Shown here one piece after another: positions 32,421 through 40,997 of a DNA stretch of 64,000 nt. The stretch's first letter is position 1. Every line of letters begins with the position of its first letter. Under the pieces are notes generated by a model that saw only the letters and a program-made list of their open reading frames with translations, was not told the origin of the DNA and ran no database searches. The translations under genes and the position numbers were made by a program. This DNA comes from a virus. Where the stretch lies: IMG/VR virus record IMGVR_UViG_3300021181_000009, positions 1 to 64,000 of that record. One strand, given 5' to 3'.

Positions 32421-33951
32421 TTGTGTCAGGATTAATAATATCCCTGACAGTCTGAGGTTCTACATATTCTTGACTGCCAGGATTTGCTTTTGAGGGAGAA
32501 AGAATCCATCCCTCCTCTTTAGCTTTATTTAACAATTCCTTATGCACGAACTCCATCGCTTTGGTGTTATCACCGTTAATCAATTCTTTGATCGGCTTCA
32601 ATTTTGTCTCAGGTAAACTCAAATACCAATCTTTCAATGCTGGGAACGTTTCAACAAAATTTTTACCTCTGCGTTGATCATATTCAGCAAAGAATGTTCT
32701 GAAATCCCTTTGTCGAGATTCTAAACTACTCACGTTGCTGTGACCTTCATCAACTTCACGAATGTATGCTATCATTCGCTCAATTCCTTCATACTCGTGA
32801 TTTTGCAATTTTGACCTATTTGCAATTGCCCAGGTTTGTATCTTTACAGCTTGGGCCTCCCTGACAATATATGGCAATGTATTTACGCTCATAAAACTCG
32901 GGAAGCGTAAGATATTGAAACTCATGCCTGCATGCCAATGCCCATGTTTCTCTTTCAATTTCAGCATCTCATCCATGAATTCAGTAATACTGAACAAACA
33001 CAGTGCATTGATAGTCATCATCACATGAGTATTCTTGCAGTTGCCTTCACTCAGAATGTATTCAAAATTGTTGAGCCATTCATCCCAAACTAGACCGTCG
33101 CGTATATATTCTGCATGAGCACCGAAACTCTCGTTGCTTGTATAAAGATGAAAATCTTCAAAACTATGTGTAGCTCTGCACAACCGTTCAATCAATTCTT
33201 TCTTAGCTCCGAGATTGCTATTGACTGCTAAGCGAACTTTGCAATTTGGATTCTGTTCCCACCAATCTATAAGCTTCCAGAAATCCGGACTCATAGTTCC
33301 TTCGCCACCTGTAATGCGCAATTCAACTAAGCTATATTGCAATTCATTGTTCCACCATTGCCAAAATGCTTCAGTATATGGATTATCTTTGTTTTTGATT
33401 CCGTACGGCATTGCCCATGACCCATCCTGATGATAGGCGCCAGCGCCGTCACTTACGAGATTTTGATAAGCACCATTGACTTTAATATCATGCGCCCAAG
33501 TTGAGCTAAAACTTGCATTACAGTATGAACAAGCAAAATTGCACAAATTATCAAACGAAATCTCTAATGTCTTTGGGGCAATATCTTCAAAATTTTTATA
33601 TTGTTCAATACTCTTTTGAATATCATCTTCTGAATGAATTATGCTCTTATAAACTCTATCACTCACTAAATCCTTGCCTAAATTTTCTACTCGCCAGCAG
33701 TAATCACATTCTTTAGTTTGTATTCCATCAATCATTTCTTTTCTTACTGTCTTTCTATATTCTGTGTTTAGCAATGCTTTGTAACTTGCTTTTAGTTCAG
33801 TAAGAGGAATTTTTGATGCTGGTGGGTGATGGCATTGGGCAGACGATCCAGACCCAAGCCAAATAGTTCCTCCTAGTGCTTTACCAGCACAATAAGTCGG
33901 GCTAATTGCATCTAATACTCGTTTTTTGTAATCTAAGTTTGATTCATTCAT
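32413..33951 (-). CDS. Twitch-like radical SAM protein 4
   Basis: 512 residues, the longest of the six. The N-terminal cluster is changed: TYCAGKALGGTIWLGSGSSA, then QCHHPPASKIP and later CDYCWRVENLG. Core: DNLCNFACSYCN. SAM site: LRITGGEGTMSP, with Gly after GGE instead of Pro. It is a close relative of the next gene (shared CHH, CWR/CWN-x-E-D/N-LG, SDR-x-YKS, LVELRITGGE, YDQRRG near the end). It forms an 8-nt overlap with it. The HHPP loop near the N-terminal cluster is unusual. Confidence 0.83.
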   Translation of the reverse strand: MNESNLDYKKRVLDAISPTYCAGKALGGTIWLGSGSSAQCHHPPASKIPLTELKASYKALLNTEYRKTVRKEMIDGIQTKECDYCWRVENLGKDLVSDRVYKSIIHSEDDIQKSIEQYKNFEDIAPKTLEISFDNLCNFACSYCNASFSSTWAHDIKVNGAYQNLVSDGAGAYHQDGSWAMPYGIKNKDNPYTEAFWQWWNNELQYSLVELRITGGEGTMSPDFWKLIDWWEQNPNCKVRLAVNSNLGAKKELIERLCRATHSFEDFHLYTSNESFGAHAEYIRDGLVWDEWLNNFEYILSEGNCKNTHVMMTINALCLFSITEFMDEMLKLKEKHGHWHAGMSFNILRFPSFMSVNTLPYIVREAQAVKIQTWAIANRSKLQNHEYEGIERMIAYIREVDEGHSNVSSLESRQRDFRTFFAEYDQRRGKNFVETFPALKDWYLSLPETKLKPIKELINGDNTKAMEFVHKELLNKAKEEGWILSPSKANPGSQEYVEPQTVRDIINPDTNE

Positions 33952-35329
33952 AAAATTCTCTATATTCTGGGAATGTGGTTAAAAAATCTGTTCCTCTACG
34001 TTGATCGTATTCTTTGTAAAAGCTTTTGAAGTCTGATAATCGTTTTTGTAAATCAGCATTATCCAGTGGTGTCAAAGCATATTCCTTTAGTCGCGCAATT
34101 TGATCCAATTCTTCTAGATAAAATCTACCAGCAGCATCCTTACTATGATTTCTATCATGCATATTCATCCATTGATCAATATCATTCAGATACTTTAACT
34201 TAAATTCAGTAGGTAAAATTCTAACGTCTTGAAATTGTGGCCACCGCAAGTAACTAATTACAAACGGGATGCGGTTGAATCCATCATTCTCATTGTAGTC
34301 TCGCCTGAAGTTCCATATATCATACATGAAACCCTTGAATGAAGTCAAACTTAATGCATTGAATGTAATCATGAAATTTATACGATAATTACTAGGCGTT
34401 TCGTCTAGATACCTATCTACATTTTTTATAAACGTATCATAATCCATCCCGTATCTGATATAATTAGCTTGAATATCTGACGCCTCGCAGCTTGTGTATA
34501 ATTCAAATTCTTTGACCTTACCGTTTAGCTTGTTTGCATAGTCAATTATTTTATCTATTAATTGATCAGGAACCATCATATTTGAATTTACTGATATTTT
34601 CAAATTTGGCATAGGATTCTGATAAATCATATCGAGCAATTTCCAAAAATCTTTACTAAGCAATGGTTCTCCGCCTGTAATTCTTAGCTCTACTAACGTT
34701 TTACTTAGTTCGGGCCACCAACTCCAGAATGCATCTACATATGGATTATGATCTTTGTGAGGAATAGGCATCTTTCCTTGTTGCTTAATCCATTCAATAT
34801 TACCTATTCCAACTTTGTATTCACCGTAACGGTCAATCTCTTCCATCCAACTTGAAGAAACATCAGGGGAACAATACATGCATGACATTTGACATACACT
34901 GCTAAACGAAATTTCTACATATGTCGGCGTTATATTGTTTAATGGTCCATTCGTTAATACTTTATCAGCATACGGATATGCCCAGCTTTCATCTGTGCTT
35001 TTATATGTTCTATCACTGATATGATCATTACCCAAATCCTCAATATTCCAACAGTAGTTACATGCTGATGGACGCCGAGATTCCATCATGTCAAGTCTTT
35101 CTAATTTTTTTTCTTTTGTATTATGTAGCGCTGAATAATTATTCTTTAGTTCTTCTACTGAAATTTTGTTTGACTTACAGTGATGGCAGGATGAGGTATG
35201 ACCGTTATGCAAGTTGATGGTCGTTTGTAACCATTTAGCTAGACAAATGCTATCGCTGCCTGCCTTAATTTCTATTTCAGTCATTCTCGATAACATGTTA
35301 TCGACGTTGATCTGGTTTGGGGATTTCAT
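33944..35329 (-). CDS. Twitch-like radical SAM protein 5
   Basis: 461 residues. N-terminal cluster: CLAKWLQTTINLHNGHTSSC, then HHCKSNKIS and CNYCWNIEDLG. Core: SSVCQMSCMYCS. SAM site: LRITGGEPLLSKDFW. YDQRRGTDFLTTFPE closes the protein, matching YDQRRGKNFVETFPA in radical SAM 4. Thus 4 and 5 arose by duplication, and separately from 1-3. Its start is coupled by ATGA to the small gene at 35326. Confidence 0.85.
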   Translation of the reverse strand: MKSPNQINVDNMLSRMTEIEIKAGSDSICLAKWLQTTINLHNGHTSSCHHCKSNKISVEELKNNYSALHNTKEKKLERLDMMESRRPSACNYCWNIEDLGNDHISDRTYKSTDESWAYPYADKVLTNGPLNNITPTYVEISFSSVCQMSCMYCSPDVSSSWMEEIDRYGEYKVGIGNIEWIKQQGKMPIPHKDHNPYVDAFWSWWPELSKTLVELRITGGEPLLSKDFWKLLDMIYQNPMPNLKISVNSNMMVPDQLIDKIIDYANKLNGKVKEFELYTSCEASDIQANYIRYGMDYDTFIKNVDRYLDETPSNYRINFMITFNALSLTSFKGFMYDIWNFRRDYNENDGFNRIPFVISYLRWPQFQDVRILPTEFKLKYLNDIDQWMNMHDRNHSKDAAGRFYLEELDQIARLKEYALTPLDNADLQKRLSDFKSFYKEYDQRRGTDFLTTFPEYREFYE

Positions 35330-35619
35330 TTGTTTCTTAATATTATTTCCAATTTTTCTTCATCAGTTAGTTCACCATAAACTTCCCAATCTAGATATTG
35401 GGAAGCCAAATCTTCATATACCATACCTGGTTCCTCTGTTGGCCAGGCACCTTTGAAGGATTCAATAAGATCATCAGGCCAATTTACTGTAAATGTAGTA
35501 GTATAACTATTAATAGTGTATTGATTCCTTTTTGTTCCAATGATTACCAAAAATCTGTTCTGTGGTTTCCAAAACAGATTTTTTATATCTGCTAGATTTA
35601 TTTTTGTAAAATTATTCAT
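35326..35619 (-). CDS. Small protein of the radical SAM cluster (d)
   Basis: 97 residues, probably one alpha/beta domain (FLVIIGTKRNQYTINSYTTT), ending LTDEEKLEIILRNK. The ELT-[DE]-x-EKL end is shared with the next upstream small protein at 35619 (ELTEQEKLVERLKHS), so d and e have related C-termini. It does not have the F-[DE]-x3-DA-x-x-F ending of companions a-c. Coupled to both neighbours (ATGA and TAATG). Confidence 0.5.
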   Translation of the reverse strand: MNNFTKINLADIKNLFWKPQNRFLVIIGTKRNQYTINSYTTTFTVNWPDDLIESFKGAWPTEEPGMVYEDLASQYLDWEVYGELTDEEKLEIILRNK

Positions 35620-35867
35620 TAACTGTGTTTTAATCTCTCTACTAATTTTTCTTGTTCTGTCAATTCTTTATTATAAACAACTATTGTTCCTTCAAGCAAA
35701 CATTCTTCGTAATCATTAATGTCTGTCATAAATGAGTCTTCTCCCTCATACTGAACCACAATATATGGCCATATTGATTCTGAATTTCTAACTCCTAATA
35801 TCATTCCAAACTCATGTATAGTTTTAGAGTATATTGAACATCCCACTGGAATCGTCACTTGGCTCAT
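35619..35867 (-). CDS. Small protein of the radical SAM cluster (e)
   Basis: 82 residues: IPVGCSIYSKTIHEFGMILG, then WPYIVVQYEGEDSF, and the ELT-x-x-EKL end shared with the gene at 35326. The fold looks like a small beta domain with one Cys near the N-terminus and one in YEECLLEG. It is coupled by ATGA to the glycosyltransferase-like gene at 35864, linking the radical SAM and glycosyltransferase parts of one transcript. Confidence 0.5.
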   Translation of the reverse strand: MSQVTIPVGCSIYSKTIHEFGMILGVRNSESIWPYIVVQYEGEDSFMTDINDYEECLLEGTIVVYNKELTEQEKLVERLKHS

Positions 35868-36802
35868 TGTAATCCTCTGTTAAAATTGATGACATCCATT
35901 TCAGTAATCATTGCATTAGAAGCATTCTTATGTGCATTTGCATAGTGATGTTTAAAGAACTTACTTTGTTCTGCGTTCATGTCAATGATAGGAAGATTCA
36001 ATCTACTCCTGAGCATCGGTGTTATATGATTGATATCATGCGATTGATCCCAAATTTCTTTGATCTTATCAAAATCATGAACTTCAGTATAATCCCAATT
36101 TGTTAACATAGTGAGGTATGTTCCTAAACGTGCGCCATATATTGCGTAATTGCCATTTTCAATGTCGGCGCCGATATTCATCCAAATCATTAAATTATCT
36201 AAATTACGTGAATGCACCTTAGCTTCAAAGTCTTGTAATGATGGTTTAGAACCCCTATCTAAACACATCTTTACGCCTTCTCTAAATCCTGCACGAAATG
36301 CTTGAAATGCACTCTGATTGGGGTATGTTGTGCTATATGTATTATGTAGTGCAATATACCTAGAATCAAAGCAAAATTCCACGTTGTTTTCATCTTTGCC
36401 ATCACTATTTTCATGTGTTTTCATATTGTTTATAAAATCCTTCGTCCACATGCTCAATCCACCGTTACCATAGCAAAGTCCATTAATGTGATTGCGTGCT
36501 TTCCAACGAAATACGCAATCATTCTGCCAATCTTGTATACGTAATTGTAAATTAAAGAAATCAGAGTCAGGAATATTATCGCCATCGATCAAAATAAATC
36601 TATCTGTATCACTTGCTGCTGCTGCTGCTTTATGTGCAGAGTCTGAACCTTTAATCCCATCTACACGTTTTGCCCATGGAGCGATATTCTGAATCTTAAT
36701 CCAGAATTCTTCTTTCTTCGGTTCGTCATAAGTCAAAAAGATAACATCTAAATCTGCTACGTCTATAATCTTATCACTACTAATGTATTCATTTTGAAAC
36801 AT
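35864..36802 (-). CDS. GT-A-type glycosyltransferase-like protein
   Basis: 312 residues. LDVIFLTYDEPKKEEFWIKI opens a Rossmann-like domain, and RFILIDGDNIPDSDFF holds the DxD-type metal motif (Asp73-Gly-Asp75-Asn) of GT-A glycosyltransferases. NHINGLCYGNGGLSMW follows. The region is homologous by eye to the C-terminal domain of the 963-residue protein at 11279, where the DxD is lost. It should transfer a sugar from a nucleotide donor, perhaps one made by the epimerase and aminotransferase at 7119-9166; the acceptor is unknown. Confidence 0.65.
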   Translation of the reverse strand: MFQNEYISSDKIIDVADLDVIFLTYDEPKKEEFWIKIQNIAPWAKRVDGIKGSDSAHKAAAAASDTDRFILIDGDNIPDSDFFNLQLRIQDWQNDCVFRWKARNHINGLCYGNGGLSMWTKDFINNMKTHENSDGKDENNVEFCFDSRYIALHNTYSTTYPNQSAFQAFRAGFREGVKMCLDRGSKPSLQDFEAKVHSRNLDNLMIWMNIGADIENGNYAIYGARLGTYLTMLTNWDYTEVHDFDKIKEIWDQSHDINHITPMLRSRLNLPIIDMNAEQSKFFKHHYANAHKNASNAMITEMDVINFNRGLQ

Positions 36803-37133
36803 AAGAATCTCTCTCGGTTATCGAATCATCCGCTAAAATTAGCATGTTATTCTTTACGGTTTTAAAATTTCCATCTTCTACTTTTTCTAAGTAGATAGTA
36901 TTAATACTAGATAGGGACATATTATGTATCTCGCCATTCTTTACTTTATATTTCCCCATCTGAATTGCTATAAATGCGTCTAAATCAACAATAATATAGT
37001 CACCATCTTTATCTTCTATAGTGCAATCCGTAATATTTCCTTTAGCATCATAATATATTTTATGCTCTATTGGTAGCGGCGCGACAAAAGCTGAGTCTGC
37101 TAATGCTTTCCAAAATTCATCTTCATTTGACAT
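36789..37133 (-). CDS. Small conserved protein between glycosyltransferase genes
   Basis: 114 residues from ATG 37133 (MSNEDEFWKALAD), which overlaps the upstream gene by 11 nt; an earlier start would run deeper into that gene. The body is acidic and beta-rich (HKIYYDAKGNITDCTIEDKD, then YIIVDLDAFIAIQMGKY). No motif is recognised. It overlaps the start of the next glycosyltransferase by 14 nt. A partner of the flanking enzymes is possible. Confidence 0.45.
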   Translation of the reverse strand: MSNEDEFWKALADSAFVAPLPIEHKIYYDAKGNITDCTIEDKDGDYIIVDLDAFIAIQMGKYKVKNGEIHNMSLSSINTIYLEKVEDGNFKTVKNNMLILADDSITERDSYVSK

Positions 37134-37980
37134 ATTTTTGCATGACCTCATCTGTCGCATAATCTTTTTGATAGTAATGAAACGGATACATTTGTCTAGT
37201 AAATCCTACAGTATGATTATACTCATCATCTATTTGTGAATACAGCTTAGTAGTCCAATCCTCATCAATTCCCCACCCTTGAATTCCACCTTTCATATGA
37301 ACGATTTTTGGGATGCTCAAATCAGGGATATAGAAATTTTCTTCGCCTAATATTTTTGCAGCAATAGAAAAAACAACATCTGTAGTTGGATACGTATCCC
37401 TACAATTAATGAGAAGTTCGTCTCTAAAGTATTTCCAATTCTGATAAATTTTTCTTGCCAAATCAAAGAACTCTGCTGATTGAAGTGAATATCTGAAGTA
37501 GAAAAATGCTGAATATAGATTTGGCAGTCTATTTTCATCAAACATTCTTCTATAAGCCCTAGAGTTTGAAACATTTCCCAGATAATCAACAACTTTTGTT
37601 GTGAATAAAACATCTTTCAACTGATACACTGGCCACCAATGGTCTATGTTTCTATTGAAAGTCATGTCACAATCTAATTTCACTGTTTCTTTGAATGGAG
37701 TTAACCAATAAGATTTCCATTCATCGCCTAGCTTCCATTCAGGATCTTCATTCTCATTTGTGTCAGGAATTTGAATTACGTAATCAAATACCTTCTGATG
37801 TTCATCTGTAATTTCTTTAAACGTCTCTGCGTCAACTGCAACTGCATATAAATTAGTTGCTTGAGTCTTTTTAATTGAAGCAGCTTGCAAATATGCTAGA
37901 CGCAAATAATCACATTTGCTTGTATTCTTAGCAAATGTGAAATACCCCTTTTGTGCAGAAAATTCACCTCTAGTTAGCAT
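37123..37980 (-). CDS. GT-A-type glycosyltransferase-like protein (D-x-D as DCD)
   Basis: 285 residues. YFTFAKNTSKCDYLRLAYLQ is the GT8-like N-terminus, and ETVKLDCDMTFNRNIDHWWP carries the likely metal motif Asp-Cys-Asp. NLYSAFFYFRYS and TDVVFSIAAKILG follow as in GT8/Nuc-diphosphosugar transferases, and IVHMKGGIQGWG has the His-x-Lys-Gly that closes the GT8 donor site. That combination makes a GT-A fold likely. It overlaps the next gene by 7 nt. Confidence 0.65.
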   Translation of the reverse strand: MLTRGEFSAQKGYFTFAKNTSKCDYLRLAYLQAASIKKTQATNLYAVAVDAETFKEITDEHQKVFDYVIQIPDTNENEDPEWKLGDEWKSYWLTPFKETVKLDCDMTFNRNIDHWWPVYQLKDVLFTTKVVDYLGNVSNSRAYRRMFDENRLPNLYSAFFYFRYSLQSAEFFDLARKIYQNWKYFRDELLINCRDTYPTTDVVFSIAAKILGEENFYIPDLSIPKIVHMKGGIQGWGIDEDWTTKLYSQIDDEYNHTVGFTRQMYPFHYYQKDYATDEVMQKYVK

Positions 37981-38798
37981 TCATATTTCTCCAACTTATA
38001 TAACAATTGTTCATCTTGGCATGACCACTTTCCTAGAACATGTACATTGTGATTTTTTATATAATCAACATATTTTCTAGAATTCTTTTCATACGTATAA
38101 ATCAATCCTCTATCTTCTTTATAATCAATAACTTTTACGTCTGTAGAAAGCATGCACATTTCGCCAGGCAGTGCCCATATTGGGCAACTATATGCTTGCG
38201 CAGCAATAGTCAATGCATAATCATTTCTATATGGTTGAGGATCTACACCCAATAATTTGTGATAATAGTCATAGTTGTCCCTTACTTGTTTCATCATGTA
38301 GAACACTGAGCAGGCTGGATAAGATTTATCGAAATAACAAACTGTTGCCCAAAGCATAGGAATAGTAAATTTTGATGCCATCATACTTCCAGAAAATGAA
38401 TTCCTGCATGTGGGATCAAATACTTTTGAGTAACACATGAAATGATTTGATGATGCAAATACTGTTTTTAACGATGGTTCTAAGATAAAATAATCTGCAT
38501 CAATAAGTAATGTTCTGTCATAGGGTGACAAATCATATGCGCCTGGGCGAGATTGGTTAAACCATTTCACATTTTGATATTGGTCGCCGTCGAACATTGC
38601 CCGATTTGTATAATCACCTTTGTCAATGATGATTGTATCTTCTGCATACTTAAAATTGCATTTCCTATCTGTAATTATAGTAGTAGGTATTCCCAAATTT
38701 TTCTTGACAAGTCCAGCAGCAACATCTGCCAATCTAGTGTATTCAAAATCACCGTTGTTTATAGCGAAAATTATGCATCCCTTAGATTTGTTTGCCAT
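37974..38798 (-). CDS. GT-A-type glycosyltransferase-like protein (DAD motif)
   Basis: 274 residues. CIIFAINNGDFEYTRLADVA opens a Rossmann domain. YDRTLLIDADYFILEPSLKT gives the Asp-Ala-Asp metal motif, and NHNVHVLGKWSCQDE has a His near the donor site. It resembles the previous gene in plan and differs in sequence, so this region has three GT-A-like proteins (also 35864). They may build successive bonds of one glycan. No signal peptide or membrane segment is seen, so they act in the cytoplasm. Confidence 0.62.
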   Translation of the reverse strand: MANKSKGCIIFAINNGDFEYTRLADVAAGLVKKNLGIPTTIITDRKCNFKYAEDTIIIDKGDYTNRAMFDGDQYQNVKWFNQSRPGAYDLSPYDRTLLIDADYFILEPSLKTVFASSNHFMCYSKVFDPTCRNSFSGSMMASKFTIPMLWATVCYFDKSYPACSVFYMMKQVRDNYDYYHKLLGVDPQPYRNDYALTIAAQAYSCPIWALPGEMCMLSTDVKVIDYKEDRGLIYTYEKNSRKYVDYIKNHNVHVLGKWSCQDEQLLYKLEKYEC

Positions 38799-39096
38799 TT
38801 CTAATCCTCAGAATTTTCTGATACTCAACTTCCCAATCATTCATGATTGTTTGGTAACATTGCTTTAGTTCATCTAATAATTTTTCACGTTCGATTCGGA
38901 TTGGATTTCCATAACTGTCCTCAATTACATCAACTTCTACAATTGATAGGAATGTAATAAGCTCCGGAGCAGCTTTAAATAAGCCACCATTATGAGCTAC
39001 ATATAATTGTTGTTGAGATTTCTCTTTAAGTTCTAGCTTTTTGGCTGCATGATTAAATGCAGCCTCAGCCATACTATTGATATTTGAATTATTCAT
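38782..39096 (-). CDS. Small conserved phage protein
   Basis: 104 residues, mostly helical. AAFNHAAKKLELKEKSQQQL is followed by YVAHNGGLFKAAPELITFLS and DSYGNPIRIEREKLLDEL. I recall proteins like this in T4-like phages near tail genes, without a function. It is the first gene downstream of the sigma-70-like promoter at 39103-39131 and overlaps the next gene by 17 nt, so it opens the transcript that runs through the glycosyltransferases to the radical SAM genes. Confidence 0.5.
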   Translation of the reverse strand: MNNSNINSMAEAAFNHAAKKLELKEKSQQQLYVAHNGGLFKAAPELITFLSIVEVDVIEDSYGNPIRIEREKLLDELKQCYQTIMNDWEVEYQKILRIRNGKQI

Positions 39097-39102
39097 ACAA
39101 AC

Positions 39103-39131
39103 ACTGTAGCAGGTTTTGTATGAAATGTCAA
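39103..39131 (-). promoter_or_regulatory. Sigma-70-like promoter for the glycosyltransferase / radical SAM transcript
   Basis: TTGACA (exact) at 39131-39126, a 17-nt spacer and TACAGT (four of six) at 39108-39103, in the 37-nt gap before the gene starting at 39096. The predicted start point falls at the ATG, as at 221. It would allow host-polymerase, early reading of this block, separate from the late structural genes upstream. Confidence 0.4.
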
Positions 39132-39133
39132 AT

Positions 39134-40108
39134 TTAACTACCTGTTACTGTGCCGCCTGATATAATGGGAGTGCCCCAAGTGTTGGATAGATATGTGGTG
39201 GGAGGCATTCCTGCTGACCAATTAACTTGTGATACACCATCTACAATGTCTGTAGGAGGCCCCCAAGTATCTGTTGCTGCATCAGTCCAAACGATAGAGA
39301 ATGTCAATACTGAACCTACATCACCGTTTGATCCTTGGTGTCCGTTTGAATTTACGTTTGTTTGAATTAAATTGACGTTTGCATATGGTGCTGCACCTGC
39401 AGCATATTGCTTTTGAATGGTTTGGGCGCCAATTGTCTGTTGCCAATAACCTATAGCAACAGGAGGCACAAGAGTTCCAGTTCCGCCAGCAGTATTCCCA
39501 GAAGCAGTCGTTGTATTATACCCGAAGCTTATAGTTCCGCATGCCGCGCACAAATTTACCCATGACGTATTTTTATTATTTGTAGTAAATGGTGTATGTG
39601 TAAATGAGAAATTGATTGTTCCGCCAGCATTGAAGAAATATCTAGCTGCATCTCCAGAGGTAAAAGTGACAGTGACAGGAAAAGTTAATGCATTTTGCCA
39701 ACGATTGTTATTTGCTGCGCTGTATGCTGATGATCCAGATGCAGAAGTAGTTCTAGTAGTTACCTTACCGATATTATTCGTAACAGTATTGATATCACCA
39801 CTAAGAACTGATATAGCCTGAATTAAATTTCCAGTGGTGGGATTAGTTAATGCAGAAATCGAAGTGCCTTGATGGTTTGCAGATGCAGTAATCTTAGAAA
39901 ACATCGAAGACCATTGCGCTGCCGTCACTAACGTGCCTGTCGTTACCGGAGACAATACTGTAGATTGGCCGTAACCTTTGCTGCCATTACCGACTCCCCA
40001 AATTGTGTTAACGTTTGCTACTGAGTTATTGGCTACACCATTTGCTGATCCAGTCGCGAAAGTGTTGTAATCTCCATTTGCGATTATTTGGCCTGTTGCG
40101 TAAGTCAT
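39134..40108 (-). CDS. Fibre/virion structural protein
   Basis: 324 residues, rich in Thr, Asn, Gly and Ala. MTYATGQIIANGDYNTFATG is a typical start for structural proteins of large phages, ANVNTIWGVGNGSKGYGQST is a Gly/Asn-rich loop, and NAGGTINFSFTHTPFTT lies in the C-terminal beta domain. The frequent short-period Thr/Asn pattern is that of fibre or surface proteins. It starts 4 nt from the end of the intruding endonuclease gene and is otherwise adjacent to the fibre-like gene at 40998. A virion location is inferred. Confidence 0.6.
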   Translation of the reverse strand: MTYATGQIIANGDYNTFATGSANGVANNSVANVNTIWGVGNGSKGYGQSTVLSPVTTGTLVTAAQWSSMFSKITASANHQGTSISALTNPTTGNLIQAISVLSGDINTVTNNIGKVTTRTTSASGSSAYSAANNNRWQNALTFPVTVTFTSGDAARYFFNAGGTINFSFTHTPFTTNNKNTSWVNLCAACGTISFGYNTTTASGNTAGGTGTLVPPVAIGYWQQTIGAQTIQKQYAAGAAPYANVNLIQTNVNSNGHQGSNGDVGSVLTFSIVWTDAATDTWGPPTDIVDGVSQVNWSAGMPPTTYLSNTWGTPIISGGTVTGS

Positions 40109-40112
40109 AGTT

Positions 40113-40988
40113 TCATTCCCATATCGAAATAATATTGTATCCTGCGTCTTTCAAAAGAGATTCTCTTTCAATAGTTTTCTTATACAGTTCATCGACAGAG
40201 ATTTTTGATGCAGGATGAATCATTTTTCTGTCTGGGAATATGTCTGGATGCCCATGCCAATATTTTCCGTGATATTCGTATATTGTGTTTGTAGATGGAT
40301 CGAAACCATCTACAATTATCTTTTTGTTTCGTGAAACTAATCTATATTGTCTCACTATATTTGAATTATTTAGTGAGTCTAACCATTCAGTTTCTTTTTT
40401 GCTAATAGCCGCACCAGAAAATAATCCGCAGTCTGGACAACCATTATTTCTGAGATGGCTATTTGGAAGTTGATCAAAATTTCCGTGTTTAGGACAAATT
40501 ATTGTTATCTTAGTGTGTGCATTTTTGTATTCGACTAATGAGTAGTCATATTTGTCTGAATGGATTTTCTTTGCACGGTCAATAAACTGTTCTTTCGTCA
40601 ATCTCACATTATCAGCGCAGTATTTGCAACCTTTGCCTTTAAGGTGATTGTCTGGTGTTTGATCAAATGATCCGTGTATTGGACACAATATTTCCACTTC
40701 TACTTTGTAGCTAATATATTCTGTCTTAGAATAATCGAACAAATTACCATGGATGACTTTCGCTCTTTCTATAAAGCGTTCAGTTGTTGATTGAACGTTC
40801 CCTGCGCAATATCTGCAACCTTTACCCATTAAATGATTTGATGGCGTTTGATCGAAGGTATGTCCGTTTGGGCAGATAATTGTTACCTTGGTGCTATTGT
40901 TGATATAAACAACATGGGAATAATCAAACTTATTCCCATGTACTGTCGATGCCTGTTGTAAAAATGTCTCTTTAGTGAATTTATTCAT
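40113..40988 (-). CDS. Homing-type endonuclease: zinc-ribbon-like repeats plus Vsr-like nuclease domain (copy 3)
   Basis: 291 residues, paralogue of the genes at 221 and 4833. Three repeats: ICPNGH with CRYC, ILCPIHG with CKYC, ICPKHG with CPDCG. Each follows H-x-x-x-FDYS/YDYS and KV-x-I/KI-x-I. The nuclease domain has IVDGFDPSTNTIYEYHGKYW and HGHPDIFPDRK. Inserted exactly between two structural genes (4 and 9 nt gaps). The first repeat has Asn-Gly-His in place of x-His-Gly. Homing into a fibre locus is unusual but consistent with late, variable genes. Confidence 0.75.
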   Translation of the reverse strand: MNKFTKETFLQQASTVHGNKFDYSHVVYINNSTKVTIICPNGHTFDQTPSNHLMGKGCRYCAGNVQSTTERFIERAKVIHGNLFDYSKTEYISYKVEVEILCPIHGSFDQTPDNHLKGKGCKYCADNVRLTKEQFIDRAKKIHSDKYDYSLVEYKNAHTKITIICPKHGNFDQLPNSHLRNNGCPDCGLFSGAAISKKETEWLDSLNNSNIVRQYRLVSRNKKIIVDGFDPSTNTIYEYHGKYWHGHPDIFPDRKMIHPASKISVDELYKKTIERESLLKDAGYNIISIWE

Positions 40989-40997
40989 CTACATATT

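Noticed and set aside
30304-35867. RiPP precursor peptides among the small genes of the radical SAM cluster
   Set aside because: No leader-core layout, no repeated Cys, Ser or Thr core, and the proteins look like folded alpha/beta domains with shared C-termini.
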